A stretch of DNA of 64,000 bases from Afipia massiliensis (GCF_014203115.1 NZ_JACHIJ010000002.1:372001-436000), one strand, 5' to 3'; shown: positions 33,850-42,205, counted from the first letter of the stretch. The notes: a model not told the origin generated them from the letters alone. Translations and numbers: made by a program.

Positions 33850-34597
33850 GGCCTGCTCCCAGATAGGCTTCTTTCACCCGCGGATCCTTGGTGAGCGTTG
33901 CGTAGTTGCCTTCCGCAAGCACCTTGCCGCGCGTGAGCACGGTAATGGTGTCGGACAGGTGGGCGACGACGTTGAGGTTATGCTCGACCATCAGGATCGT
34001 GTACTTCTGCGAAATGCGCTTGATCAGCGCCGCGACCTTGTCGATGTCCTCGTGGCCCATGCCGGCCATCGGCTCGTCGAGCAGCATCATCTCCGGATCG
34101 AGCGCCAGCGTGGTGGCGATCTCCAGCGCGCGCTTGCGGCCGTAAGGCATTTCCACCGCGGGCGTTTTGGCGAAGTCGCTCAGGCCGACGTCTTCGAGCA
34201 ATTCCTCCGCGCGTCCGTTGAAACGATCGAGAACCGACTTCGACCGCCAGAAATCGAATGAACTGCCGTGCTGGCGCTGCAGCGCCACCCGCACGTTCTC
34301 CAGCGCGGTGAGATGCGGAAACACCGCCGAAATCTGGAACGACCGTACCAGCCCGAGCCGCGCCACATCGGCGGGCGCCATCGCGGTGATGTCCTGTCCC
34401 TTGTACAGAATCTGCCCGCGGGTCGGCTTCAGGAACTTTGTCAGCAGATTGAAGCACGTCGTCTTGCCGGCCCCGTTCGGGCCGATCAGCGCATGAATGC
34501 TGCCGCGGCGCACCTTCAGATTGACGTCGCTCACGGCCACAAAGCCCGCGAACTCCTTGGTCAACCCGGAGGTCTCAAGAATGAACTCATCAGACAA
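33842..34597 (-). CDS. livG: ABC transporter ATP-binding protein LivG
   Basis: The 251-residue ATPase has Walker A GPNGAGKTT at about 38-46, a LivG-specific helical insertion between Walker A and the signature, a degenerate signature (MPYGRKRALEIATTLA), Walker B MMLLDEPMAGMG, and LMVEHNLNVV with the H-loop His. It is the first gene of the five-gene transporter operon and is transcribed divergently from the PAS-domain gene. The promoter must lie in the 343-bp stretch upstream. Confidence 0.94.
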   Translation of the reverse strand: MSDEFILETSGLTKEFAGFVAVSDVNLKVRRGSIHALIGPNGAGKTTCFNLLTKFLKPTRGQILYKGQDITAMAPADVARLGLVRSFQISAVFPHLTALENVRVALQRQHGSSFDFWRSKSVLDRFNGRAEELLEDVGLSDFAKTPAVEMPYGRKRALEIATTLALDPEMMLLDEPMAGMGHEDIDKVAALIKRISQKYTILMVEHNLNVVAHLSDTITVLTRGKVLAEGNYATLTKDPRVKEAYLGAGHE

Positions 34598-34940
34598 GCA
34601 AATTTCCCCCTGTCAGCCTTCACGCAAGCCATTCGCGTGTGACCGTTATTTGGCGCCGCCCCTTGCGCCCTTCCGAAGCCTTCGACCCCGGCGACCGGCC
34701 GGAATATGTATCGAAATTTGAGTGATGCGCAAGCTGCATTGCTGCCCATCGTTTATGCGTAGCGTGCAAAATTCATAATGTCCACCGATGCCTAGGGCTC
34801 TAGCGGCTGTGGCTGGCAGAAGCCGTGAAACGGCTTGTTAAGCCTAATATTCGGCAGAGTTCCCTTTTCATGAAAAATTTCGACCAAAGCCCGATGATTG
34901 CTGGCAAGGACATTTCCCAACACCGCTTCGGGACATCGTC
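34598..34940. other. 343-bp divergent intergenic region (livG / PAS gene)
   Basis: No gene is visible. It must hold both divergent promoters. The half nearer the PAS gene is AT-richer and contains a small perfect hairpin, AAGCCG-TGAAA-CGGCTT (34820-34836), of unknown role. I found no convincing -35/-10 pair or shared operator. Confidence 0.5.
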
Positions 34941-35543
34941 ATGGAATTCGAAAGCGCCAGTCCGGCCATTGTGAAATCGATCAAGCAGCGCGAGCTCTTG
35001 AACTGCTGGCTGCGTTTGTATGCCCGGCAGGATCGGCTGCCGAAACTTGGCGACTATCAGCCAGAGCGCATCGCCGATGAAGCGGACGACCTCGTCTACT
35101 ACACCGTGCATGGTGCCGGAGAGATTCCACGGTTCACCATCGATAGTGACGGCACCCGGATGTCGAGCGCCTATGGCACCACCGGCAAGGGCCGCTACCT
35201 CGACGAGTATCTCGGCGCCAAGCTCGAGCCGATCGTCATGCCCATCTATTATGAGTGCGTACGGCGGCGGCTGCCGGTCTACACCATCTCAAAGGTCAGC
35301 GACCTTTACGGCCGCAAGGTCGATTACGAACGATTGTTGATGCCGTTTTCCGACGGTGCCGGCGTCAACCGCATCCTCGCCTCATTGAAAACGATCAGCG
35401 ACGAGGGCGGTTTCGAAATCAGAAACCTTATGCGCGGCAACGACGTTCTGCCTGTTCCCGTTCTGCGTTCCGTGATCGACCGCGATCTGTTCCACAAGCT
35501 GCCCGGCCGCATCGCGCCCGGCGACACGATCGAGTTCGCCTAG
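34941..35543 (+). CDS. PAS_5-type PAS domain protein
   Basis: The 200-residue protein matches the alphaproteobacterial PAS_5 family: LLNCWLRLYARQDRLPKLGD near residues 17-36, DDLVYYTVHGAGEIPRFTID, GRYLDEYLGAKLEPIVMPIY and YERLLMPFSDG. These are stand-alone PAS proteins without an output domain; ligand and partner are unknown. The stop codon TAG is formed by the CTAG at the left end of a palindromic repeat inserted at this point, so the natural C-terminus may have been altered. Divergent from livG. Confidence 0.82.
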   Translation: MEFESASPAIVKSIKQRELLNCWLRLYARQDRLPKLGDYQPERIADEADDLVYYTVHGAGEIPRFTIDSDGTRMSSAYGTTGKGRYLDEYLGAKLEPIVMPIYYECVRRRLPVYTISKVSDLYGRKVDYERLLMPFSDGAGVNRILASLKTISDEGGFEIRNLMRGNDVLPVPVLRSVIDRDLFHKLPGRIAPGDTIEFA

Positions 35544-35616
35544 TGATCCGGTTCTGACATTCGTATTATATCCTTCGCAGGCACGTTTACGAATGTCAGA
35601 ACCAAAGGATCACTAG
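35540..35616. repeat. Palindromic repeat, CTAGTGATCCGGTTCTGACA family
   Basis: Left arm: CTAGTGATCC then GGTTCTGACATTCGT (35540-35564). Right arm: ACGAATGTCAGAACC, AAA, then GGATCACTAG (35589-35616). The arms are reverse complements except for the AAA insertion, around a 24-base centre. The element carries CTAG at both tips and supplies the stop codon of the PAS gene. Confidence 0.9.
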
Positions 35617-35628
35617 AACTGTAATTTG

Positions 35629-35703
35629 CTAGTGTCCTTTAGTATCCGACGTTTGCTCGGAAGGCGCTGCAGAACGAAGCAAACGTCGGATACAGGACAC
35701 TAG
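35629..35703. repeat. Palindromic repeat, CTAGTGTCCTTTAGTATCCG family
   Basis: Left arm: CTAGTGTCC, TTTAG, TATCCGACGTTTGCTCGG (35629-35660). Right arm: CGAAGCAAACGTCGGATA, CAGGACACTAG (35675-35703). Like the neighbour 12 bases away, it has CTAG tips, long imperfectly paired arms with a short asymmetry near the tip, and a short centre, but its arm sequence is different. Confidence 0.9.
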
Positions 35704-35733
35704 CCGGTTCGCACCGGACTCTGTTTCCCAACG

Positions 35734-36081
35734 CTATTTGATCGCGGCCGCGTAGCTCTCGGGTTTGAAGCCGACCAGCAGCTTGCCGCCGATTTCCAGA
35801 ACCGGACGCTTGATCATCGAAGGCTGCGCGAGCATCAGCGCCATCGCCTTTTTCTCGGTCAGACTGGCTTTGTCGGCGTCCGGCAATTTCCGGAACGTGG
35901 TGCCGGCCCGGTTCAGCAGAACCTCCCAACCGGCCACTTTACTCCAGCGCGCGAGGCGGTCCTTGTCGATGCCCGCTGTTTTGTAATCGTGAAAGTTGTA
36001 CTCGACACCGTGCTTGTCGAGCCACGCGCGGGCCTTCTTCATCGTGTCGCAGTTCTTGATTCCGTAGATGACGATCGGCAA
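35734..36081 (-). CDS. ArsC/Spx-family reductase, YffB type
   Basis: The 115-residue protein starts VIYGIKNCDTMKKARAWLDK, with the single active-site Cys11, and continues LLNRAGTTFRKLPDADK and PSMIKRPVLEIGGKLLVGF. This is the thioredoxin-fold ArsC-like family represented by E. coli YffB, thought to act as a glutathione-dependent thiol reductase rather than an arsenate reductase. The start is TTG; AGGGGG lies about six bases upstream and no in-frame ATG gives a complete first strand. It points toward the two palindromic repeats. Confidence 0.88.
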   Translation of the reverse strand: MPIVIYGIKNCDTMKKARAWLDKHGVEYNFHDYKTAGIDKDRLARWSKVAGWEVLLNRAGTTFRKLPDADKASLTEKKAMALMLAQPSMIKRPVLEIGGKLLVGFKPESYAAAIK

Positions 36082-36114
36082 GTCAGCCCCCTGATCAAAT
36101 TCTAGGGCGGCAAC

Positions 36115-36702
36115 TTAGCTTCGCAGCGGCCAGTGCGCGAGATGAACGTGCTTTCGCCGGCCGAGAAGGCTGTGGACCAGAACGAGTTCGGTCACATCCC
36201 ACCGAAGCGGTTCGATCACATGCTCGTCCACCAAGCGCACGTCATAGAGCAGCGTCATGTGCGGCGTGAAATGCGACGCGACGCGATTGCCCAGACCTTG
36301 GGCCTTCATGCAGTCGCCGAGCGCGCGATGAAGACATGAGAGCGCAGCCGTGTCGTCGCGCGTCCGCAGCACAAATGCCCGCGTTCTCTGTCTGCGATAA
36401 AAGCTCATTGCCCGCTCAAAGCTGATTTCGAACGGCGGCGTTGAAACATTGCCCCCGGCCCTCATCGCTGCCTCCACCAATGCCTCCGGCAAACCGGCCC
36501 AATAGTCGCCGAGGCCGTGCAGCGAAATGTGAAGGCACGACGCCAAAAGCGGCTGACCCGTCAGTCCTAACTCCGCACGCAAAAGCTGGATACGCTGCAT
36601 GATCCTGCCCTGCTCGACAGCCGGCGGGACAACGGCAAAGAACAGGCGATCGGTCATCGCGCGCGGCATCGGAAATCCCGGAAAAACAAGTTGTTCGGAC
36701 AT
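36115..36702 (-). CDS. 2'-5' RNA ligase/2H phosphoesterase family protein
   Basis: The 195-residue protein has the two H-x-T/S motifs of 2H phosphoesterases: CLHISLHGLGDY near residue 57 and HFTPHMTLLYD near residue 145. Such proteins (LigT/ThpR) cleave or form 2'-5' or cyclic phosphodiester bonds in RNA or small molecules. The start at 36702 (MSEQLVFPGFPMPR) is preferred; a Met seven codons upstream is possible. It lies 33 bases upstream of the yffB-like gene on the same strand and may be co-transcribed. Confidence 0.85.
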   Translation of the reverse strand: MSEQLVFPGFPMPRAMTDRLFFAVVPPAVEQGRIMQRIQLLRAELGLTGQPLLASCLHISLHGLGDYWAGLPEALVEAAMRAGGNVSTPPFEISFERAMSFYRRQRTRAFVLRTRDDTAALSCLHRALGDCMKAQGLGNRVASHFTPHMTLLYDVRLVDEHVIEPLRWDVTELVLVHSLLGRRKHVHLAHWPLRS

Positions 36703-36782
36703 GGTCCGCACCTCATGACGCAACGGAACAAAACGCGAACATTGGTTTCACGCGGTCCGGAATGCAAGCGGGTTTTTCCGGC

Positions 36783-36826
36783 TTGACGATCTGCTCGCGA
36801 GATCTTATTTAAGCATATACTTAAAT
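36783..36826 (+). promoter_or_regulatory. Promoter and ArsR operator of the arsR-AHSA1 operon
   Basis: TTGACG (36783-36788) and TATTTA (36806-36811) are 17 bases apart, a good sigma-70 promoter. ATTTAAGCATATACTTAAAT (36807-36826) is a perfect 7-6-7 inverted repeat that covers the -10 box and the likely transcription start, 13 bases before the arsR start codon. It is an ideal position for autorepression by the downstream ArsR-family protein. Confidence 0.78.
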
Positions 36827-36838
36827 ACAGGTTGAACC

Positions 36839-37177
36839 ATGCCAGCAGACGCCCTCGACGCAACCTTCAAGGCCCTCGCCGATCCAACGCGGCGGGCAAT
36901 CCTCGCCCGCCTCGCGCTCGGCGAGACCTCCGTGCAGGAACTGGCGAAGCCGTTCGACATGAGCCTCCCCGCCGTCTCCCAGCACCTGAAAGTTCTGGAA
37001 ACGGCCGGCCTCGTCACGCGCGGCCGCTCGGCGCAATGGCGGCCCTGCCGTCTGGAACCGAAGGCGCTGAAGGAAGCGACCGAATGGCTCGATCAATATC
37101 GACGGTTCTGGGAGGAGAGCTTCGGCAAGCTCGACCTGTATCTCAAAGACATTCAGTCAAAGGAAACTGACACATGA
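36839..37177 (+). CDS. ArsR-family winged-helix regulator
   Basis: The 112-residue protein is a single winged helix: FKALADPTRRAILARLALGE, then VQELAKPFDMSLPAVSQHLK as the recognition helix, and LVTRGRSAQWRPCRLEP as the wing. The metal-binding cysteines of classical ArsR/SmtB are absent, placing it with the ArsR proteins that pair with AHSA1 genes. Its stop overlaps the start of the next gene (ATGA), so the two are translationally coupled. A palindrome over its promoter suggests autoregulation; the signal is unknown. Confidence 0.92.
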   Translation: MPADALDATFKALADPTRRAILARLALGETSVQELAKPFDMSLPAVSQHLKVLETAGLVTRGRSAQWRPCRLEPKALKEATEWLDQYRRFWEESFGKLDLYLKDIQSKETDT

Positions 37178-37656
37178 CGACGACTCTCAAAGTGAAGGCG
37201 AGCACGCCTGCGGACAAACCGACCATCACCATGGAACGCGAATTCGACGCGCCGCCAAAGGTTCTGTTCCGCGCCTTCACCGACTCCGAGGCGCTGAAGA
37301 TCTGGTATGGCCCGAACGGCTTCACCGTCACAGTGCTCGCAATGGACTGCCGTGTCGGTGGCCTGTTTCGCTTCACCATGCACGGCCCGGACGGCACAGA
37401 TTATCCGAACCGCATCGTGTATCGCGAGATCCTGCCGGGCGAGCGCCTCGCCTACCTGCACGACTCGGATATCGACAACGATCCGCGTGCCTTCGAAGTC
37501 GCGGTCACGTTCGCAGCGCTGGGCGCGAACCGCACGCTGCTGACCATGACATCGATCTTCCCGTCTGTGGAAGCACGAAACGCCGTCATGAAGTTCGGCG
37601 CGGTCGAACTCGGTATGCAGACGCTCGGGAAACTGGCTGCGTACGTGAAGGGGTAA
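37174..37656 (+). CDS. SRPBCC/AHSA1 (activator of Hsp90-like) protein
   Basis: The 160-residue protein matches the AHSA1/CalC-like SRPBCC family: ITMEREFDAPPKVLFRAFTD, LKIWYGPNGFTVTV, and the C-terminal amphipathic helix from about residue 135. These small cavity proteins are very often encoded right after an ArsR-family regulator, as here with a four-base overlap; the pair may sense and bind a hydrophobic compound. The specific ligand is unknown. Confidence 0.9.
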   Translation: MTTTLKVKASTPADKPTITMEREFDAPPKVLFRAFTDSEALKIWYGPNGFTVTVLAMDCRVGGLFRFTMHGPDGTDYPNRIVYREILPGERLAYLHDSDIDNDPRAFEVAVTFAALGANRTLLTMTSIFPSVEARNAVMKFGAVELGMQTLGKLAAYVKG

Positions 37657-37752
37657 TCTTCACCGAATAGACGAAAAAAGCTGAGCGAAACGCCGCTGGT
37701 GGATCGACGAATCTACCGTAAAGTAACGCGGCATTTCGCTCAGGAAGATACG

Positions 37753-37911
37753 ATGGAATTCACCGCGCTGTTTCTCGCCGTCACTGTCGTCATGCTCGTC
37801 GCATGGCGCGGCTCGCGCTCGCTGACACTCGCCTTGTCCGCCGTCGTGCTCATTGCGTGTGTCGCGACCTATCTCCATCACGCGACCGATACGCTGAAGC
37901 TGTCGTTCTGA
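37753..37911 (+). CDS. Small DUF5993-like membrane protein
   Basis: The 52-residue protein has two hydrophobic helices (about residues 3-17 and 24-41) separated by WRGSRS, and ends HHATDTLKLSF. It resembles the DUF5993 family found directly before dsbB in rhizobia. CAGGAAG lies seven bases before the ATG. Its stop shares two bases with the dsbB start (TGATG). Inference: a small partner of the DsbB quinone-linked oxidase. Confidence 0.75.
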   Translation: MEFTALFLAVTVVMLVAWRGSRSLTLALSAVVLIACVATYLHHATDTLKLSF

Positions 37912-38456
37912 TGACTCCCGCACGCGCCGTCACTCTCAACGCACTCAGTCTCTACGCTGTCGCCGCCGTGCTGGCGGCAGCGTTCGCCGCGCAGTTCATG
38001 CTGAATGAACTCCCCTGCCCGCTGTGTCTGCTTCAGCGCATCATGTTCACGGCACTGGCCATCGGACCGATCCTGAATATCCGCTTCGGACCACGCCCCA
38101 GCCACTACGCACTTTCGCTGCTGGCGGCTCTCATCGGCGCGATGGTCTCGACGCGTCAGGTTCTACTGCACATCATGCCGGGCGACGCCGGCTACGGCTC
38201 GGCGATGCTCGGCTATCATTACTATACGTGGGCGCTGCTGGGCTTTGTCGCGGCCATCGTGTTGATCTCGGCGATCCTGCTGTTCGACAAGCAGTTCGAC
38301 GGTACCCGCACCGCGCCTCCCGCGTCGGCGTTTGCGCGCACGGCGGTATGGCTCGTCATCGGCCTGACGGCGCTGAATGTAATCTCGACGCTGCTGGAAT
38401 GCGGCCTCAGTGCGTGCGCCGACAACCCGGTTGTTTATGAATTGCTCAAACGCTGA
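37911..38456 (+). CDS. dsbB: Disulfide bond formation protein B
   Basis: The 181-residue membrane protein has the DsbB CPLC pair at Cys36/Cys39 after the first helix, followed by QRIMFTALAIGPI. A second cysteine pair, Cys164 and Cys169 in LLECGLSAC, lies after the fifth helix, not in the loop between helices 3 and 4 as in E. coli. By helix count both pairs still face the periplasm. It should pass electrons from periplasmic thiol oxidases to quinone. It is coupled to the small upstream gene. An upstream in-frame start inside that gene is rejected. Confidence 0.85.
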   Translation: MTPARAVTLNALSLYAVAAVLAAAFAAQFMLNELPCPLCLLQRIMFTALAIGPILNIRFGPRPSHYALSLLAALIGAMVSTRQVLLHIMPGDAGYGSAMLGYHYYTWALLGFVAAIVLISAILLFDKQFDGTRTAPPASAFARTAVWLVIGLTALNVISTLLECGLSACADNPVVYELLKR

Positions 38457-38493
38457 CGCCGCTCGCATCAGCGCTTGAAGCAAGTGTCAGCAA

Positions 38494-40344
38494 CTATTTC
38501 TCGACCTGAGACACGTCGCGAACGGCGCCGCGCGAGGCGTTGGTCGTCATCGCCGCATACGCGCGCAACGCTGGCGACACCACGCGCTTCCGGTCAACCG
38601 GCTTCCACGCCGCATTGCCCTTGGCTTCCATCGCCGCGCGCCGCGCCGCGAGAACGCTGTCATCGAGTTCGACGCTGATGATGCGGTTCGGAATGTCGAT
38701 CAGGATCGGATCGCCCGTCTCCACCAGACCGATCAATCCACCCTCCGCCGCTTCCGGCGAAACGTGGCCGATCGAGAGACCCGAGCTTCCGCCTGAGAAC
38801 CGGCCGTCGGTCACCAGCGCGCAAACCTTGCCGAGCCCTTTCGACTTCAGATAGCTCGTCGGATACAGCATCTCCTGCATGCCGGGGCCGCCCTTCGGTC
38901 CCTCATAGCGCACCACAACCACGTCGCCCGGCTTGACCTTGTTGCCGAGGATGCCGGAGACCGCGTCGTCCTGGCTTTCGAAGACATGCGCCTTGCCGCG
39001 GAACGTGAGGATCGATTCATCCACGCCGGCGGTTTTCACGATGCAGCCTTCCGGCGCGATGTTGCCGAACAGCACCGCAAGCCCGCCGTCCTTCGAGAAC
39101 GGATGATCCGCCGAGCGGATCACACCCTTCTCGCGATCTGTGTCGAGGTCGTCCCAGCGTTCCGATTGGCTGAAAGCCACCTGCGTCGGCACGCCACCGG
39201 GTGCTGCGCGGAAGAAGTTGCGCACGGACTCGCTGTTGGTGCGTCCGATGTCCCAGCGGTTGAGCGCATCGGCCATGGTCGGCGCATGCACGGTCGGCAG
39301 GCTGGTATCGATCAGGTCGGCGCGTTCGAGTTCGCCCAGAATAGCCATGACGCCACCGGCGCGGTGCACGTCTTCCATATGAACGTCGCTCTTGGCGGGC
39401 GCGACCTTGCAGAGACATGGCACGCGGCGCGACAGCCGGTCGATGTCGGCGATGGTGAAATCGATTTCGCCTTCCTGCGCCGCAGCCAACAGATGCAGTA
39501 CGGTGTTGGTCGATCCGCCCATTGCGATGTCGAGGCTCATCGCGTTCTCGAACGCAGCGAAGTTGGCGATCGTGCGCGGCAACGCGGTCGCGTCGTCCTG
39601 CTCGTACCAGCGGCGCGCGAGATCGACGATCACATGACCCGCTTCGCGGAACAGCCGCTCGCGATCGGCATGCGTCGCCAGCACCGAGCCGTTGCCCGGC
39701 AGCGACAGGCCCAGCGCCTCGGTCAGACAATTCATCGAGTTGGCGGTGAACATGCCCGAGCAGGAGCCGCAGGTCGGACACGCCGAGCGCTCGACTGCAG
39801 CGACTTCCTGATCGGTGTAGCTGTCGTCGGCGGCGACGATCATCGCGTCGATCAGATCGACCGAACGCTTCTTGCCCTTCACCACGACCTTGCCGGCTTC
39901 CATCGGACCGCCGGAAACGAACACCGTCGGGATGTTAAGCCGCATCGCCGCCATCAGCATACCGGGCGTGATCTTGTCGCAATTGGAAATGCAGACCAGT
40001 GCGTCGGCGCAATGCGCATTGACCATGTACTCGACAGCGTCGGCGATCAGTTCGCGGCTCGGCAGCGAATAGAGCATGCCGCTGTGGCCCATCGCGATGC
40101 CGTCATCGACCGCAATGGTGTTGAACTCCTTGGCGACGCCGCCTGCGGATTCAATTTCGCCGGCGACGAGCTGCCCCAGATCCTTCAGATGGACGTGGCC
40201 CGGCACGAATTGGGTGAAGCTGTTGGCGATGGCGATGATCGGCTTGCCGAAATCCTCGTCCTTCATGCCTGTCGCGCGCCAAAGGCCGCGGGCGCCGGCC
40301 ATGTTGCGGCCATGGGTCGAGGTTCTGGAGCGGTATACCGGCAT
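38494..40344 (-). CDS. ilvD: Dihydroxy-acid dehydratase
   Basis: IlvD dehydrates 2,3-dihydroxy acids to 2-oxo acids in valine, leucine and isoleucine synthesis; 2-oxoisovalerate is also the PanB substrate. The 616-residue protein has the iron-sulfur motifs [13 protein letters not shown] near residues 117-129 and [19 protein letters not shown] near 189-207, plus [19 protein letters not shown] near the end. It starts [20 protein letters not shown], typical of the E. coli-type enzyme. GGGGAACAAG precedes the ATG. A LysR gene is divergent, with a palindrome between them. Confidence 0.97.
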   Translation of the reverse strand: MPVYRSRTSTHGRNMAGARGLWRATGMKDEDFGKPIIAIANSFTQFVPGHVHLKDLGQLVAGEIESAGGVAKEFNTIAVDDGIAMGHSGMLYSLPSRELIADAVEYMVNAHCADALVCISNCDKITPGMLMAAMRLNIPTVFVSGGPMEAGKVVVKGKKRSVDLIDAMIVAADDSYTDQEVAAVERSACPTCGSCSGMFTANSMNCLTEALGLSLPGNGSVLATHADRERLFREAGHVIVDLARRWYEQDDATALPRTIANFAAFENAMSLDIAMGGSTNTVLHLLAAAQEGEIDFTIADIDRLSRRVPCLCKVAPAKSDVHMEDVHRAGGVMAILGELERADLIDTSLPTVHAPTMADALNRWDIGRTNSESVRNFFRAAPGGVPTQVAFSQSERWDDLDTDREKGVIRSADHPFSKDGGLAVLFGNIAPEGCIVKTAGVDESILTFRGKAHVFESQDDAVSGILGNKVKPGDVVVVRYEGPKGGPGMQEMLYPTSYLKSKGLGKVCALVTDGRFSGGSSGLSIGHVSPEAAEGGLIGLVETGDPILIDIPNRIISVELDDSVLAARRAAMEAKGNAAWKPVDRKRVVSPALRAYAAMTTNASRGAVRDVSQVEK

Positions 40345-40360
40345 GTTCTTGTTCCCCTAG

Positions 40361-40377
40361 ATTGGAATGCTTCCAAT
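40361..40377. promoter_or_regulatory. Predicted LysR box between ilvD and lysR
   Basis: ATTGGAATGCTTCCAAT is a perfect 7-3-7 inverted repeat and contains the LysR consensus T-N11-A (TGGAATGCTTCCA). It lies 16 bases upstream of ilvD and 64 bases upstream of the divergent lysR gene. The position suggests that the LysR protein controls ilvD, itself, or both. Confidence 0.65.
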
Positions 40378-40441
40378 AAGGGGGTTATGCAGCCCTGTAA
40401 AATATATTATTAGGAAGGAACTAGGTCACTCAGAGTATTAA

Positions 40442-41356
40442 ATGGACATCCGCCAGCTCAGGCACTTCGCGGCCGTGGCCGACACGCTGCATTTCGGCCG
40501 CGCCGCCGAACGGCTCGGCATGACCCAGCCGCCGCTCAGCCAATCCATCATGACCCTGGAGCGCGAGCTTGGCGCACCGCTGTTCGTACGGACCAAACGC
40601 AGCGTCGCGCTGACGCCGTTCGGCGCGGAGTGGCTCTCACATGTCCGCGGCGCGCTCGACGGCGTGAAAGCCCTGCCCGGGATCGCGCATCAGTTGCGCG
40701 ACGGCACCGCCGGCCATCTCGCGCTCTCGTTCGTCAGCACCGCCGACTACAGCATCCTGCCCCTGCTGGTGCGCCGCTACGCGTCGCTGTTTCCAAATGT
40801 CGAAATCTCGCTGACCGAAGCGACCAGCAACGTGCAGATCGCAAACCTGCTTGAGGGCAACGGCCACGTCGGTCTGGTGATCCCTCCGCCGAGCGCGGCA
40901 TTTCCCAAGCCGCTCTCCTATCTGCCGCTCGTCACTGAACCGCTGATCGCCGCCGTGCCGGAAAGCTGGATCGCCGACGGGACGCTCTCGCTGGCGGCGG
41001 ACCGGCTCGCGCCGGAATCCGTCGTCGGCGCGCCGCTGATCATCTTTCCCCGGCAAAGCGCGCCGGCATTCCATGATCTCGTGACCGAGTATTACGCGGC
41101 GCACGGCGGACAGGCGCGGATCGCACAGGAAGCGATCCAGATGCAAACCATCATCAGCCTCGTCTCTGCCGGGATGGGTATCGCACTCGTGCCCGCGTCA
41201 TTGCGCAACCTCGCACGCACCGGCGTTAGCTACATCGATCTGGCAGGCACCGCTCCGATCCTGGAGACCGGGATCACATGGCGCACGGGAGACACCACGC
41301 CGACCATCGAACGCTTCGTGAGCATCGCGCGGGAGATGGTGAGTGGCGCGGGGTAA
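40442..41356 (+). CDS. LysR family transcriptional regulator
   Basis: The 304-residue protein begins with the LysR winged helix: MDIRQLRHFAAVADTLHFGR and AAERLGMTQPPLSQSIMTLE (about residues 1-40). The C-terminal effector domain starts near residue 90 (GHLALSFVSTADYSILP). It reads divergently from ilvD across a palindrome with a T-N11-A core. Regulation of ilvD is inference from position; the effector could be a branched-chain intermediate. The terminus is convergent with the LuxR gene, nine bases apart. Confidence 0.92.
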   Translation: MDIRQLRHFAAVADTLHFGRAAERLGMTQPPLSQSIMTLERELGAPLFVRTKRSVALTPFGAEWLSHVRGALDGVKALPGIAHQLRDGTAGHLALSFVSTADYSILPLLVRRYASLFPNVEISLTEATSNVQIANLLEGNGHVGLVIPPPSAAFPKPLSYLPLVTEPLIAAVPESWIADGTLSLAADRLAPESVVGAPLIIFPRQSAPAFHDLVTEYYAAHGGQARIAQEAIQMQTIISLVSAGMGIALVPASLRNLARTGVSYIDLAGTAPILETGITWRTGDTTPTIERFVSIAREMVSGAG

Positions 41357-41365
41357 TCATCTCCA

Positions 41366-42070
41366 TCACCCTTCGATCTCTCCGCTGCGGATGGCAGTTC
41401 GAACGGCCTGCGCCGTCGTTGTTGCACCGAGACGGAGGCGCGCGCGGCGCAGATGATTTTCAATCGTCCGCTCAGACAGGCCGAGCGTCTCCGCGATATC
41501 CGCCTGACGACGGCCGGCGGCGGTCCAGCGCAACACCTCGCGCTCGCGCGGAGAGAGGTTCCCGGCGACATCCTGTTCGCGCGCCTCCATCAGCCGGCGG
41601 GCTGAATGGAACGCCACCGTGCCGACAAGCGTCAGCACAAGACGGGTCTGCGCCGATCCGTCGATTCGCTTGCCTCCGAAACTCATCGCGCCTTCCAGGC
41701 CGGTGCGCCCGAAGATCGGAACCTGCAGCCCATGGATGCCGGTCCCGCGCGGTGTTCGAACCACGCGATATTTCTCGCCGCGCTCCGAAATAGTCTTCGT
41801 CCAGAAGAAGGGTTCGTCCGTATCGAGAGCGTGACGTGTCACAGGGCAGCGGTGGAGATAGGTTTCGGAGTCCACGATCGTGCCATCACCGAACCAGTCG
41901 CCCTCCATCCAGTAGATTTTGTCGACCAACTCGTCGCGCGCCGGCGAAGCAGAGAACATGACGAAGCGATCATAACCGAGTGGCTGCGCAACGGTTCGCA
42001 CCGCCTCCTCGATCGACGGCAGACCGTCGCTCTTCTCGATCTCCAGGATGGCTCGGAGGTGGTGATCCAT
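41366..42070 (-). CDS. LuxR family regulator with autoinducer-binding-like domain
   Basis: The 234-residue protein has an N-terminal autoinducer-binding-type domain (LGYDRFVMFSASPARDEL, the conserved HGLQVPIFGRTGLEGAMSFG near residues 113-132) and a C-terminal LuxR helix-turn-helix (LSPREREVLRWTAAGRRQAD onward, about 172-215). No luxI synthase is in the window, so it is a LuxR solo. A 19-base palindrome lies about 44 bases before its start, and a near-identical palindrome lies before hchA, suggesting that it controls both. Confidence 0.9.
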   Translation of the reverse strand: MDHHLRAILEIEKSDGLPSIEEAVRTVAQPLGYDRFVMFSASPARDELVDKIYWMEGDWFGDGTIVDSETYLHRCPVTRHALDTDEPFFWTKTISERGEKYRVVRTPRGTGIHGLQVPIFGRTGLEGAMSFGGKRIDGSAQTRLVLTLVGTVAFHSARRLMEAREQDVAGNLSPREREVLRWTAAGRRQADIAETLGLSERTIENHLRRARLRLGATTTAQAVRTAIRSGEIEG

Positions 42071-42113
42071 GACTGGACGTCTCCGATTGGGAACCGGTGG
42101 CCTATCTGACTTT

Positions 42114-42132
42114 ATGAGGAATTTCCCCTCAT
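42114..42132 (-). promoter_or_regulatory. Lux-box-like palindrome upstream of luxR
   Basis: ATGAGGAATTTCCCCTCAT differs at one base from the palindrome at 43147-43165. It lies 43 bases before the luxR start codon, between luxR and the end of hchA. Length and dyad symmetry fit a LuxR-family binding site. Regulation is inferred. Confidence 0.7.
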
Positions 42133-42205
42133 CTCAAACGGAAGCGGCGAGTGGCGCACTGAGACAGGAACTGCGGAAACGCAATCCCTGTCTCAGTTAA
42201 TCCGA

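Noticed and set aside
36115-36702. Arsenic-resistance cluster (ArsC-like, ArsR) at 35.7-37.2 kb
   Set aside because: The ArsC-like protein is of YffB type with one cysteine, the ArsR protein lacks metal-binding cysteines, and no arsenite pump is present; the names are misleading.
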